Assembly (NCBI GenBank): GCA_030447505.1
Contig: JAUJOT010000003.1
Location: 62,001 to 126,000 of the forward strand
DNA from: Solirubrobacteraceae bacterium
GTDB taxonomy: Bacteria; Actinomycetota; Thermoleophilia; Solirubrobacterales; Solirubrobacteraceae
Direction of reading: 5' to 3'
DNA: 64,000 nt
Both the position numbers and the translations under genes were made by a program. Positions 27,491-35,691 of this stretch are shown here, one piece after another. The number at the start of each line of letters is the position of its first letter. Position 1 is the stretch's first letter. The notes beneath the pieces were generated by a model. The model saw nothing but the letters and a program-made list of their open reading frames with translations, searched no databases and was not told where the DNA came from.

Positions 27491-28363
27491 TTAGCGTTCG
27501 GGGCCCTGCTGCCTCAGGAAGCGCTGGAACTCCGACGCGATCGCGTCGCCCGACGGCAGGTCGCCGGGTCCGAGCTGCGAGGTGTCACGCTCCGCGGCCT
27601 GCTCGAGGCGCTCGACGAACGCCTGCACGTCGGGGTCGGACTGGACGGCCTGCCCGACCTGGCGCTCGTAGTCCTCGGTCGCGCTCTCGAGGTCGCTGGC
27701 GTCGACCGTGACGGCGACGAGGCTCTCGATCTTGCGCACGAGCGCGAGCGCGGCCTTCGGATTGGGCGCGGCCGCGACGTAGTGCGGCACCGCGGCCCAC
27801 AGGCTCGCCGACGGCAGCCCGGCCTCCATGCACGCCGTGTGCATCACGCCGACGATCCCGGTCGGGCCCTCGTACGTCGTCTCGCGGATCGCGAGCTTCT
27901 CGACGAGCGCGTCGTCGGAGGCCAGTCCCGTGATCGACACCGGATGGCTGTGCGGCACGTCGGCGAGCAGCGCGCCCATCGTGACGACGAGCTGCGTGTC
28001 GAGCGCCTCTGCGAGATCGACGAGGTGGCGGCAGAACGTGCGCCAGCGCATCGACGGCTCCGGGCCCTGCACGAGGATCAGGTCGCGCGGGGCGCGCGGA
28101 ACACGCGCCGAGAAGATCTCGATCCCCGGCCACGTGACCTCGCGCTTGCGTCCCTCGATGAAGCGGATGTGCGGGCGCGTGGACTGAAAGTCGTAGAACT
28201 CCTCGGGGTCGAGGCGCGCGAAGCGCTCGGCACCGAGCGACTCGCCGATGAACGTCAGTGCCGCGGAGGCCGCGTCGCCGGCGTCGTTCCAGCCGCTGAA
28301 CGCGGCGATCATCGCCGGTGCACGCAGTCCGTCGGGACGGCTCTCCCAGATCAGGGGCTGCAT
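27491..28363 (-). CDS. PAC2 family protein
   Basis: 290 residues of the PAC2 (proteasome assembly chaperone 2) superfamily, common in actinomycetes and archaea. Family marks: MIAAFSGWNDAGDAASAAL at the start, DPEEFYDFQSTRPHIRF, VQGPEPSMRWRTF, and TMGALLADVPHSHP. In actinomycetes with a 20S proteasome it may be an ATP-grasp-linked or assembly factor, but its function is unproven. The start is ATG 28363, since TACCGT at 28376-28371 ends 8 nt before it; GTG 28372 is the alternative. Divergent from a YhaM-like nuclease. Confidence 0.88.
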   Translation of the reverse strand: MQPLIWESRPDGLRAPAMIAAFSGWNDAGDAASAALTFIGESLGAERFARLDPEEFYDFQSTRPHIRFIEGRKREVTWPGIEIFSARVPRAPRDLILVQGPEPSMRWRTFCRHLVDLAEALDTQLVVTMGALLADVPHSHPVSITGLASDDALVEKLAIRETTYEGPTGIVGVMHTACMEAGLPSASLWAAVPHYVAAAPNPKAALALVRKIESLVAVTVDASDLESATEDYERQVGQAVQSDPDVQAFVERLEQAAERDTSQLGPGDLPSGDAIASEFQRFLRQQGPER

Positions 28364-28370
28364 CCGATTC

Positions 28371-28382
28371 ACGGTACATCAT
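28371..28382. promoter_or_regulatory. Back-to-back -10 elements (TACCGT / CATCAT)
   Basis: Minus TACCGT (28376-28371) ends 8 nt before ATG 28363; plus CATCAT (28377-28382) ends 7 nt before ATG 28389. The two abut. Confidence 0.45.
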
Positions 28383-28388
28383 GGGCAT

Positions 28389-29255
28389 ATGACGATCGCC
28401 AAACTGCGCCAGGGCCAGGAGGTCGACGGCGTCTTCGCGTGCACCCGCAAGGACCGGCTGCTGTCGCGGGCGGGGACGCCGTATCTCGCCGTCGAGCTGC
28501 GCGATCGCACGGGTTGCGTGCAGGGGCGGGCGTTTCGCGACGCCGACGTGCTCGCGGGGCGCTTCGATCGCGGCGACCTCGTGCGGGTCGCGGGCCGCGT
28601 CGAGCGCTTCCGCGACGAGCTGCAGGTGGAGCTTCGCTCGATCGGCCGCGCAGGAGAGGCAGAAGGCGATCCGGCCGCCTTCTTGCCGGTCGCCTACCGC
28701 GACCTCGACGAGCTCGACGGCTTCCTCGAGCACCTCGCGCGCGAGGTTCACGACCCGGGCCTCGCGGCGCTGCTCGACTCGCTGCTCGCCGACGCGGAGC
28801 TGCGCGCGCAGTGGAGCCGCGCACCGTGCACGCGCAACGGCCACCACGCCTACCTCGGCGGCCTGCTCGAGCACACGGTCGCCGTCGGGACACTCGTCGT
28901 CGAGACCTGCACGCTGCACCCGCGCCTGGACAGCGACCTGCTGATGACGGCCGCGCTCGTGCACGATCTCGGCCGCACGCGCGAGTTCACGTACGGGGCC
29001 GAGATCGGTCTCACGCAGGCGGGGCGGCTGCTCGGGCACATCGAGCTCGGGCTCGCGCTGCTGCGCGAGCGCGCCGCGCGGATTCCGGCGCTGGAGGGCG
29101 ACCGGCGGATCGCGCTCGAGCACTGCGTGCTCTGCCACCACGGACCGGAGCCGGCGCCGGGGCGGCGCTTCGGGTCGGCGGAGGCGCTTGCGCTGCATCG
29201 CCTCAACGCCCTCGACGGCTCGGTGAAGGGTGCGCTGGAGCACGGGCTGCCGTAG
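28389..29255 (+). CDS. YhaM-like 3'-5' exonuclease (OB-fold plus HD domain)
   Basis: 288 residues. Residues about 10-90 form an OB-fold nucleic-acid-binding domain (VDGVFACTRKDRLLS to VRVAGRVERFRDELQVEL). The HD phosphohydrolase domain follows: HHAYLGGLLEHTVAVG, then LMTAALVHDLGR and HCVLCHHGPEP supply the metal-binding His and Asp residues. This order matches Firmicutes YhaM/CbfI, which degrade RNA and single-stranded DNA. The ATG at 28389 fits the CATCAT at 28377-28382. It lies 16 bp from the first possible PAC2 start. Confidence 0.9.
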   Translation: MTIAKLRQGQEVDGVFACTRKDRLLSRAGTPYLAVELRDRTGCVQGRAFRDADVLAGRFDRGDLVRVAGRVERFRDELQVELRSIGRAGEAEGDPAAFLPVAYRDLDELDGFLEHLAREVHDPGLAALLDSLLADAELRAQWSRAPCTRNGHHAYLGGLLEHTVAVGTLVVETCTLHPRLDSDLLMTAALVHDLGRTREFTYGAEIGLTQAGRLLGHIELGLALLRERAARIPALEGDRRIALEHCVLCHHGPEPAPGRRFGSAEALALHRLNALDGSVKGALEHGLP

Positions 29256-29384
29256 CGCGCCCGACCCGCCTCGTACACGCCGGCCGGAAGGGGTCTTCCG
29301 CGATCCACTTAGTGGTGCGCCCGCCGACGCGCCATAGCCAGCGTGCGCCCCGCGCCGAGGAGCCCCCACACGGACGGCGGTGAA

Positions 29385-29490
29385 GCGCTGTTGCAAGCCC
29401 AGTTACAGCGCCGACCGAGTGGGTAGATCGTTCCTGAACACCCCCTCGGAGCCAGACATGTCCGGGGGCTTCCAACACCCGTTGGAGGAG
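29385..29490 (+). other. Structured region upstream of the phospholipase gene
   Basis: Three hairpins in a row: GCGCTGT/ACAGCGC (29385-29411), CCCCC-tc-GGA/TCCGGGGG (29441-29468, two-base bulge) and CCAAC/GTTGG (29472-29485). The last arm overlaps the first bases of the SD GGAGGAG (29484-29490). Structure could tune translation; no known riboswitch class is recognised. The rest of the 245-bp gap holds nothing I can name. Confidence 0.4.
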
Positions 29491-29500
29491 GTCACGCCAG

Positions 29501-29944
29501 ATGGTTGCGAAGGGAGACACAACCGGGCGTACGGCGCGCATCGGCGACTGCGGCGAGGTGGCGTCGAAGCGGAGGTCTCTGCGCGCGATCTGCCTCACCG
29601 GGTTGCTGGCGGCGGCGCTCGCAGCGGCGGCGCTGATGCTTGCTGCGTCGTCGGCGTCCGCCCACAACACGGACTACTGCTCTGTAGTGCGGGAAACCGG
29701 AATGAGCTTCGACTTCACCGACGAGTGTCATGAGCACGACCACTGCTGGCAGGCGATCCGTGATCGCGCGGGCACGATCAAGAACGATCGCAGGGCGCGA
29801 AACGACTGCGACTTCGCCTTCATGGACGCGATGTACGCGGAGTGCCTCGACCGCTGGAGCGGTTGGGACCCGCGGCGCCAGTCCTGCATGCTCGCGGCGG
29901 ATGTCCGCTTCAACGGCGTGCACTATTGCTGGTGGTGCAATTGA
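29501..29944 (+). CDS. Secreted prokaryotic phospholipase A2
   Basis: 147 residues. An N-terminal tail leads to a signal peptide (hydrophobic core CLTGLLAAALAAAALML, cleavage near SASAH). The mature domain of about 93 residues carries FDFTDECHEHDHCW, the His-Asp catalytic dyad of the bacterial PLA2 family, and NDCDFAFMDAMYAECLD, the second helix with its disulfide cysteines. It has eight cysteines in the mature part, more than the four of the Streptomyces enzyme. It should cleave sn-2 acyl chains of phospholipids outside the cell. The start is set by GGAGGAG ending 10 nt before the ATG. Confidence 0.83.
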   Translation: MVAKGDTTGRTARIGDCGEVASKRRSLRAICLTGLLAAALAAAALMLAASSASAHNTDYCSVVRETGMSFDFTDECHEHDHCWQAIRDRAGTIKNDRRARNDCDFAFMDAMYAECLDRWSGWDPRRQSCMLAADVRFNGVHYCWWCN

Positions 29945-30035
29945 CCTGAGGCCCATCTGCAGATCGTCATGCCGTCGAGCCCTACGCCCGGCGCGGCGTG
30001 CGTTCTGGACGTCGTCCCCGCAGCGAACAGGCCAA

Positions 30036-30413
30036 CTAGCCGCGCTCGCGCTGCGGCGCCGACAGCGTGCGCCGCGCGAGCTGCGACGCGACGAAGAGGA
30101 TGAACAGCGCGAAGCTCACCTCGAGCGCGCGCTGCGGGACGGCGTTGGCGATCACGGCGCCGGCGACCGCGCCGGCGACGCCGAGCAGCCCGAGGACGAC
30201 GCCGGTGCGCAGGTCGACGTTGCCGTGCCCGTGCTGGCGCAGCGCGCCGACGAGCGCCACCGGGATGATCGCCAGCAGCGACGTCGCCTCGGCGTCGAGC
30301 TGGGTCAGGCCGAGGCCGATCGTCAGGGCCGGGACGAACAGCGCGCCGCCGCCGACGCCGAGCAGACCCGCGACGACGCCCGCCAGCAGGCCGATCAGGA
30401 CCGCCTCGATCAT
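30036..30413 (-). CDS. Half-size TauE/SafE membrane protein (second of a pair)
   Basis: 125 residues, about four membrane helices, one TauE/SafE repeat unit. The family signature is GLLAGVVAGLLGVGGGALFVPAL, split by position around GVGGG. Normal TauE/SafE exporters have about 250 residues with two such units. It overlaps the stop of the preceding half by ATGA (30410-30413), so both halves are translated together and probably form a heterodimer. Transported substrate (sulfite, sulfoacetate or another organosulfur anion) is not known. Confidence 0.85.
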   Translation of the reverse strand: MIEAVLIGLLAGVVAGLLGVGGGALFVPALTIGLGLTQLDAEATSLLAIIPVALVGALRQHGHGNVDLRTGVVLGLLGVAGAVAGAVIANAVPQRALEVSFALFILFVASQLARRTLSAPQRERG

Positions 30414-30775
30414 CCGGGGACGAGCAGGTCGACGGCGACGACGACGAGCAGCGCGGCGAAGATCAGCGAGATCGCCTTCGTCGAGATGCGCTGCTGCAGC
30501 TCGGTCCCGACCAGGACGCCCGCAACCGCCGGCACGCCGATCAGGATGCCCTCCTGCAGGTGGACGTTGCCGTAGACGCCGTGCGCCGCCGCTGCGACCG
30601 CCGCGATCACGACGATCGCCGCAAGCGAGGTCCCGCTCGCCAGACGCTCGCCGAAGCCGCACCACAGCACGAGCAGCGGCACGATCAGAATCCCGCCGCC
30701 GACGCCGAACAGCCCGCTCAACAAGCCCGCGCCGGTGCCGATCGCCGCCAGCGTGAGCGTTCGGCGCGGTGGCAT
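30410..30775 (-). CDS. Half-size TauE/SafE membrane protein (first of a pair)
   Basis: 121 residues from ATG 30775, with about four membrane helices. The unit signature GLLSGLFGVGGGILIVPLL is intact, as is GTSLAAIVVIAA. The upstream ATG at 30784 is rejected because the hexamer TAGTAT (30788-30783) overlaps it and ends 8 nt before ATG 30775. The ATGA overlap with the next gene indicates co-translation. Together the two make a complete TauE/SafE fold encoded by separate genes; no frameshift is needed, since each half has its own start and stop. Divergent from otsB. Confidence 0.85.
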   Translation of the reverse strand: MPPRRTLTLAAIGTGAGLLSGLFGVGGGILIVPLLVLWCGFGERLASGTSLAAIVVIAAVAAAAHGVYGNVHLQEGILIGVPAVAGVLVGTELQQRISTKAISLIFAALLVVVAVDLLVPG

Positions 30776-30781
30776 GCGCGC

Positions 30782-30788
30782 CATACTA
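30782..30788. promoter_or_regulatory. Symmetric bidirectional -10 (CATACTA)
   Basis: Same heptamer as at 24301-24307. Minus TAGTAT ends 8 nt before ATG 30775; plus CATACT ends 8 nt before ATG 30795 of otsB. Confidence 0.55.
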
Positions 30789-30794
30789 AAAGCC

Positions 30795-31598
30795 ATGTCC
30801 GCAGCGGCCACGCTCGTCGAGGCGCTCCAGTCCGTGCGCGCCGATCCGGCGGGCGCGGCGATCCTGCTCGACATCGACGGCACGCTCGCGCCGATCGTGC
30901 GCCATGCCGACGACGCGCATGTTCCCGAGCCGACGCGCACGCAGCTGATCGCCGTCGCCAAGCGCTACGCGATCGTCGGCTGCATCAGCGGGCGCCGCTC
31001 CGCGACCGCGCGCCAGATGGTCTCGCTGGGCACGATCGCCTACGTCGGAAACCACGGCGCCGAGCTGCTGGCGCCGGCCGCGACGGACGTCGAGATCGAC
31101 CCGGAGATCGCCGCCTACGAGCGCACCGTGCGCGAGTTCGCCGAGGCGGTCTACACGATCGAGCTGCAGCGGCTGCGCGTGCGCGTCGAGGACAAGCAGG
31201 CGATCAAGGCCTTTCACTGGCGCGGGGCGCCCGACGAGAACGCCGCCGAGCAGGCGGTGCGCGCGATCGCCGAGCGCGCGCAGGCCGAGGGTCTGGCGAT
31301 CCACTGGGGCCGCAAGGTGCTCGAGGTCCGCCCGCCCGTCGAGATCAGCAAGGGCCGCGGCGTGCGGCGCCTGCTCGACGGCCGCGACCTCGCCGCCGCT
31401 CTCTACGTCGGCGACGACATGACCGACCTCGACGCCTTTGCGGGCCTGCGCGGGCTGGTCGCGGAGGGCCGCCTGGGCGCCGCGCTCTGCGTCGGCGTGC
31501 GGTCAGAGGAGACCCCGCAGCAGCTCGAGGAGCAGGCCGACCTGCTGGTCGACGGTCCGCTCGGCGTGCGCGGGCTGCTGATGGCGCTGGCGAGCTAG
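30795..31598 (+). CDS. otsB: Trehalose-6-phosphate phosphatase
   Basis: HAD-superfamily phosphatase that removes phosphate from trehalose-6-phosphate, 267 residues. Motif I is ILLDIDGTLAPI (nucleophile Asp), motif II CISGRRS, and motif IV YVGDDMTDLDAF; GNHGAEL and GRKVLEVRPPVEISKG are family-specific. The usual partner otsA (synthase) is not in the window. The ATG at 30795 sits 8 nt after CATACT. The next gene follows 15 bp downstream. Confidence 0.93.
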   Translation: MSAAATLVEALQSVRADPAGAAILLDIDGTLAPIVRHADDAHVPEPTRTQLIAVAKRYAIVGCISGRRSATARQMVSLGTIAYVGNHGAELLAPAATDVEIDPEIAAYERTVREFAEAVYTIELQRLRVRVEDKQAIKAFHWRGAPDENAAEQAVRAIAERAQAEGLAIHWGRKVLEVRPPVEISKGRGVRRLLDGRDLAAALYVGDDMTDLDAFAGLRGLVAEGRLGAALCVGVRSEETPQQLEEQADLLVDGPLGVRGLLMALAS

Positions 31599-31613
31599 GG
31601 GAGCGAGGGTCAG

Positions 31614-32141
31614 ATGCGGTTCGTCGACTTCCTGCGGGCCGCGGTGCTGCTCTGCGCCGGCGCGGCGACCGCGCTCGCGACGCTCACCGTGCTGTCGGCA
31701 GGTGCGATGGACGACAGGGTGCTCGTCGTCTTCATCATCGGCTGGTGGACCGTCGCGGTGATGATCGGGACGTGGCTGGGCAGGCGTGCGGAGACGAACT
31801 CGCCAATCGCGCGGCTGCTGGCGTCGGCGAAGTCGAGCATGTCGCTGCCCGAGCAGCGCCCGAGCAGCCTGCTGCTCAACCGGATGTGGCCGCTGCTGCT
31901 GTCGACGGTGCTCGCGCTCGGCCTCGGCCTGTTCGCGCCGCAGATTCCGGCGATCGCGTGCGGCTTTGCGATCATCGGCGCGCTCGCGTGGCGCCAGCAG
32001 GAGGCGGCGGTGACGGCGATCGAGGAGCGCGACGGCGTCGCGTTCTACGTCGAGCCGACCTCGCCGCTCAAGCCGATCAAGCTGGTCCGCGCGCCGGGCT
32101 TCCGGCGCGACCTCGTGTCGGTCGACGGCGCGCCGCGCTGA
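31614..32141 (+). CDS. Membrane protein of unknown function
   Basis: 175 residues. Two membrane segments at the N-terminus (FLRAAVLLCAGAATALATLTV and VLVVFIIGWWTVAVMIGTWL), a cytoplasmic-looking loop, then two more (MWPLLLSTVLALGLGLFAPQI and AIACGFAIIGALAW). A soluble C-terminal tail of about 50 residues follows, containing FYVEPTSPLKPIKLVRAPG. No family recognised. It follows otsB by 15 bp and may be cotranscribed; convergent with the DUF554 gene. Confidence 0.68.
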   Translation: MRFVDFLRAAVLLCAGAATALATLTVLSAGAMDDRVLVVFIIGWWTVAVMIGTWLGRRAETNSPIARLLASAKSSMSLPEQRPSSLLLNRMWPLLLSTVLALGLGLFAPQIPAIACGFAIIGALAWRQQEAAVTAIEERDGVAFYVEPTSPLKPIKLVRAPGFRRDLVSVDGAPR

Positions 32142-32150
32142 GGGGCGGCC

Positions 32151-32867
32151 TCAGAGCAGCGAGACGAGCCCCACGAGCGCCGGCGCGAGCACGAGCGCCG
32201 GCAGGAAGTTGCCGACCTTGACGTCCTTGAGGTCGAGCAGCTTCAGCGAGATCCCGATGATCAGCACGCCGCCGGTCGAGGTCATCGCGCTGAGCGCGTC
32301 TGCGCGCAGGACGTCCTCGAAGAGGCCTGCGCCGAGCGTCAGCGCGCCCTGCACGACGAGCACGGTCACGGCGGCGAACGCGACCCCGGCGCCGAGCGTC
32401 GAGGCGAGCGCGATCGAGGCGAAGCCGTCGAGCAGCGACTTCGTCGCCAGCGGCTCGACGTTGCCGTTCAGGCCGTCCTCGAAGGAGCCGACGACCGTCA
32501 GCGGGCCGACGCAGAACAGCAGGCTCGCCGTGAAGAACGCCTCGCTGACGGTCGATTCGCCCCGCCCACCCCGCGCGCGATCGCGCGAGCGGATGACGCG
32601 CCGCTGGAGGCGATCGCCGAGCCGGGCGAGGCGCGCCTCGATCGCGATCGCCTCGCCGACCAGCCCGCCGAGCAGGATCGCGCCGAGCACGTAGAGCGGG
32701 CTCGTGTCGCGCCAGGCGAGCGCGAGGTCGACGCCGATGACGGCGGTCACGAGGCCGAGGCCGGCGAGCACCCGCTGCTGCAGCCCCGCCGGCAGGCGCC
32801 GGCCGACGGTCACGCCGGCCGCGGTTCCGACCAGGACGGCGCCGACGTTGAGGAGCGTGCCCGTCAT
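32151..32867 (-). CDS. DUF554 family membrane protein (YdfK/YqgA-like)
   Basis: 238 residues with about seven membrane segments. Recognised by the N-terminal GTLLNVGAVLVGTAAGVTVG, YVLGAILLGGLVGEAIAIE, the conserved FFTASLLFCVGPLTVVGSFEDGLNG, and the end SAMTSTGGVLIIGISLKLLD. Proteins of this family have no established function; a transporter role is only assumed. Convergent with the upstream membrane protein gene and divergent from a glycosyltransferase with about 35 bp between starts. Confidence 0.9.
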   Translation of the reverse strand: MTGTLLNVGAVLVGTAAGVTVGRRLPAGLQQRVLAGLGLVTAVIGVDLALAWRDTSPLYVLGAILLGGLVGEAIAIEARLARLGDRLQRRVIRSRDRARGGRGESTVSEAFFTASLLFCVGPLTVVGSFEDGLNGNVEPLATKSLLDGFASIALASTLGAGVAFAAVTVLVVQGALTLGAGLFEDVLRADALSAMTSTGGVLIIGISLKLLDLKDVKVGNFLPALVLAPALVGLVSLL

Positions 32868-32902
32868 CCGGCGTGGGAGGATGGCAGGGTGGGTGGGTGC
32901 TA

Positions 32903-33889
32903 ATGGCGGTCGACGTCCTCATCGTCTCGCTCGGATCGACCGCCGGCCTACGCGCCTCCGACGAGGAGCTCGCTGCGGCCCTGCGCCGGGCGGGCGCCGA
33001 GGTGCAGGTCGTCGCCGCGAAGGCGCCGCGCGAACTGCGCACATACGGGCTGACCGACCTCGCCTGGGCGCGCGCCGCGCGCGTCGCCGCCAGCGGCGCG
33101 ATCGCCGCGCTCGCGCCGCGCGCGGTCGTCTACTCGACGGTCACGGCCGCGCTGCTGTGGCCGCAGCCCGGTGCGATCCGCTATGACGCGCCGGCGGTCG
33201 CCAACCGGCCGGGACGCCACGGCATCTGGCAGCGGCCGCTGGAGCGCCGCCGGCTCGCCGAGGCGCCGCTGCTCGTGGCGGTCGATCCGGGCACGCTCGC
33301 CGAGACGCCGCGCCCGCACGCGCAGGCGATCGTCGTGCCGATCCCCGTCGAGCCGTCGCCGGAGACCGGCGCGCCGCGCGACATCGCGGCGATCACGTAC
33401 GCCGCGAACCCGGAGAAGAAGGGCCTGGATCGCGTGCTGGCCGCATGGACGCGGGCGCGGATCGACGGCGAGCAGCTCGTCGTCGCCGGCGCCGAGCTGC
33501 GGATCGACGCACCGGGCGTGCGCGTCGCCGGCGCGATGCAGCCGCAGACCTACCGCGCGCTGCTGCGGCGCGCGCGCGTCTTCGTCACGGCCCCGCGCCG
33601 CGAGGACTACGGGGTCGCGCAGCTCGAGGCGCTGGCCGATGGCTGCGTCCTCGTCACGAACGCCGCGCCCGGCCCGTACGCCGCGCTGGCGCTCGCGCGC
33701 GAGCTGGACGCGCGGCTCGTCGTCGAGCGCGACGACGCCGGTCCGGGCCTGGCACGCGCGCTGCGGGTCGCGCTCGACGCGACGCCGCCGGACTACGCGC
33801 AGCGCGCGGCGGCGGCGGTGGCGCCGTTTCGCCGCGCCGCGGTCGACGCGGTCGTCCGCGACGAGCTGCTGCCCCGGCTGCTGCGCTGA
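32903..33889 (+). CDS. GT4-type glycosyltransferase (GT-B fold)
   Basis: 328 residues. The C-terminal half carries retaining GT4 marks: ITYAANPEKKGLDRVLAAW, LLRRARVFVTAPRREDYGVAQLEALADGCVLVT (the E-x7-E region that binds the nucleotide sugar). The N-terminal acceptor domain is short, with LIVSLGSTAGLRASDEEL at its start. Donor and acceptor are unknown. ATG 32903 is chosen; an in-frame GTG at 32873 would add ten low-complexity residues. Its 3' end is 41 bp from the convergent polX. Confidence 0.85.
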   Translation: MAVDVLIVSLGSTAGLRASDEELAAALRRAGAEVQVVAAKAPRELRTYGLTDLAWARAARVAASGAIAALAPRAVVYSTVTAALLWPQPGAIRYDAPAVANRPGRHGIWQRPLERRRLAEAPLLVAVDPGTLAETPRPHAQAIVVPIPVEPSPETGAPRDIAAITYAANPEKKGLDRVLAAWTRARIDGEQLVVAGAELRIDAPGVRVAGAMQPQTYRALLRRARVFVTAPRREDYGVAQLEALADGCVLVTNAAPGPYAALALARELDARLVVERDDAGPGLARALRVALDATPPDYAQRAAAAVAPFRRAAVDAVVRDELLPRLLR

Positions 33890-33930
33890 ACGTGCGCCGG
33901 CGCCGCCGCGCCGCCGCCGGGCGAGCGCGC

Positions 33931-35667
33931 TCAGCCGCGCGCCCGCTTGCGCAGCGCTGCGAACTGCGTCCACGGCCGCGTATTGGCCACCTGCTCGGGC
34001 GTCAGCCAGGCGCGGCGCGCGGTCGCCACGCCCCAGCGCACATGCTCCATCCGCTCGGCGCCGTGGGCGTCGGAGTCGATCAGCAGCAGCACGCCGTGCT
34101 CTGCGGCGGCGCGGGCGTGGACGTCGTCGAGGTCGCGGCGGTCCGGTGCGGAGTTGATCTCGAGCATCGTGCCGGTGCGTGCGGCGGCCGCGATCACCTC
34201 GTCGACGTCCAGCGCGTACGGTTGGCGCGACTGGATCTTGCGCCCCGTCGGGTGGCCGATCGCGTCGATCCAGGGGTGCTCCGTCGCGGCGACCATGCGC
34301 TTGGTCATGTCCGCGGACGACATGCCGAACGAGGTGTGCACCGAGCCGATCACCCAATCCAGCCGCGCGAGCAGCTCGTCGTCGTAGTCCGGCGATCCGT
34401 CGGGCAGGATGTTCGTCTCCGTCCCGGCGAGGACCGTGATCCCCGCGAGCGTCGCGTTGACCTCCGCCACGCGCTCGATCTGGCGCTCGAGATCGTCGGG
34501 CGAGACGTGGTTGCCGAAGCCGTGCGTCGCCGAGTGGTCGGTGATCGCGATGTACTCGTAGCCGCGCTCGAGGGCGGCCCGCGCCATCTGCTCGATGCTG
34601 TTGCGACCGTCCGACGCGGTCGTGTGCATGTGCAGGTCGCCGCGCAGGTCCTCGACCGTGATGAGCCTCGGCGGGACGAAGCCGGGTGACAGCTCGCCGC
34701 GGTTCTCGCGCAGCTCGGGCTCGGGATACGCCAGCCCGAGGCGCTCGTAGACCGCCTCCTCGCTCGGGCAGCGCAGCGTCTCGCCGCTCTGGTCGTCGAG
34801 GATCCCGTACTCGCTGACGTGCAGCCCGCGCCGCACGGCCGCCTCGCGCAGCGCCACGTTGTGCGCCTGTGAGCCGGTGAAGTGCTGCAGCAGGTTGCCG
34901 AAGTTCTCGGGCTCGACGACGCGCAGGTCGACCGGCAGGCCGGTGTGCGTGCGCCCGCGCGCGGCGTTCTCGTTGGGCGCCGACGCCGACTCGATGAGGT
35001 CGAGCTCGCCCAGCGCGCGTGCAAGGGCACCGGGGTCGGTCGCGGTCGCGACGATGTCGAGATCCTTGACGGAGTCGGCCTGGCGACGCGCCGATCCGGC
35101 GAGCTCGACGCGCTCGGCAGCGGGATGCTCGCGCAACGCGGCGACGATCTGCTCGCCGACGCCCAGGGCGCGGTGCAGCAGCACGCGCTGCGCCGGCTTG
35201 TCGCCGATGCCGGCGCCGATCGACGACAGCACGGAGGCCTCGAACTTCGGCCCGAAGCCCCTGATGCCGCGCAGCTGCTCGCCCTCGGCGGCCGCACGCA
35301 GCATCTCCAGGGAGTCGATCCCGAGCTCGTCGAACAGCCGCCGTGCGCGCTTCGGTCCGAGCCCGGGCAGGCGCGTCATCTCGAGCAGCCCCGTGGGGTA
35401 CTTCGCGCGCAGCTTGACCGCCGACGGGATGTCGCCGGTCTCGAGCAGCGCGAGGATCTTCTCCTCGAGCGTCTTGCCGATCCCTGGCAGCGAGGTCACC
35501 GTGCCCTTGCGTGTCAGCGCCGCGACCGACACCGTCGCCTCGCGCGCAGCCTTCGCCGCCGACCGGTAGGCGAGCACGCGATGGACGATCGCCCCGTCGA
35601 GCTCGTAGAGGTCGGCAAGCTCGTCGAACGCCGCCGCGATCTCGAGGTTCGAGGGGTCCGCTGCCAT
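33931..35667 (-). CDS. polX: DNA polymerase/3'-5' exonuclease PolX
   Basis: 578 residues, full length for bacterial PolX. The N-terminal 8-kDa and helix-hairpin-helix part has TSLPGIGKTLEEKIL and TRLPGLGPKRARRLF. The polymerase palm has ELAGSARRQADSVKDLDIV with the catalytic Asp pair, and a third Asp in TGLPVDLRVV. The C-terminal PHP domain keeps its metal ligands: DLHMHTTASDG, AITDHS, GTETNI, GSVHTSF, IGHPTGR, INSAP, and LIDSDAHG. Both activities should therefore be functional in gap-filling repair. Divergent from a GT2 gene. Confidence 0.95.
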   Translation of the reverse strand: MAADPSNLEIAAAFDELADLYELDGAIVHRVLAYRSAAKAAREATVSVAALTRKGTVTSLPGIGKTLEEKILALLETGDIPSAVKLRAKYPTGLLEMTRLPGLGPKRARRLFDELGIDSLEMLRAAAEGEQLRGIRGFGPKFEASVLSSIGAGIGDKPAQRVLLHRALGVGEQIVAALREHPAAERVELAGSARRQADSVKDLDIVATATDPGALARALGELDLIESASAPNENAARGRTHTGLPVDLRVVEPENFGNLLQHFTGSQAHNVALREAAVRRGLHVSEYGILDDQSGETLRCPSEEAVYERLGLAYPEPELRENRGELSPGFVPPRLITVEDLRGDLHMHTTASDGRNSIEQMARAALERGYEYIAITDHSATHGFGNHVSPDDLERQIERVAEVNATLAGITVLAGTETNILPDGSPDYDDELLARLDWVIGSVHTSFGMSSADMTKRMVAATEHPWIDAIGHPTGRKIQSRQPYALDVDEVIAAAARTGTMLEINSAPDRRDLDDVHARAAAEHGVLLLIDSDAHGAERMEHVRWGVATARRAWLTPEQVANTRPWTQFAALRKRARG

Positions 35668-35675
35668 CCGGCACG

Positions 35676-35682
35676 TAGGGTA
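35676..35682. promoter_or_regulatory. Overlapping -10 elements (TAGGGTA) between polX and the GT2 gene
   Basis: Minus TACCCT (35682-35677) ends 10 nt before the polX ATG; plus TAGGGT (35676-35681) ends 11 nt before ATG 35692. Symmetric, with very short leaders on both sides. Confidence 0.4.
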
Positions 35683-35691
35683 GTCGCGCCC

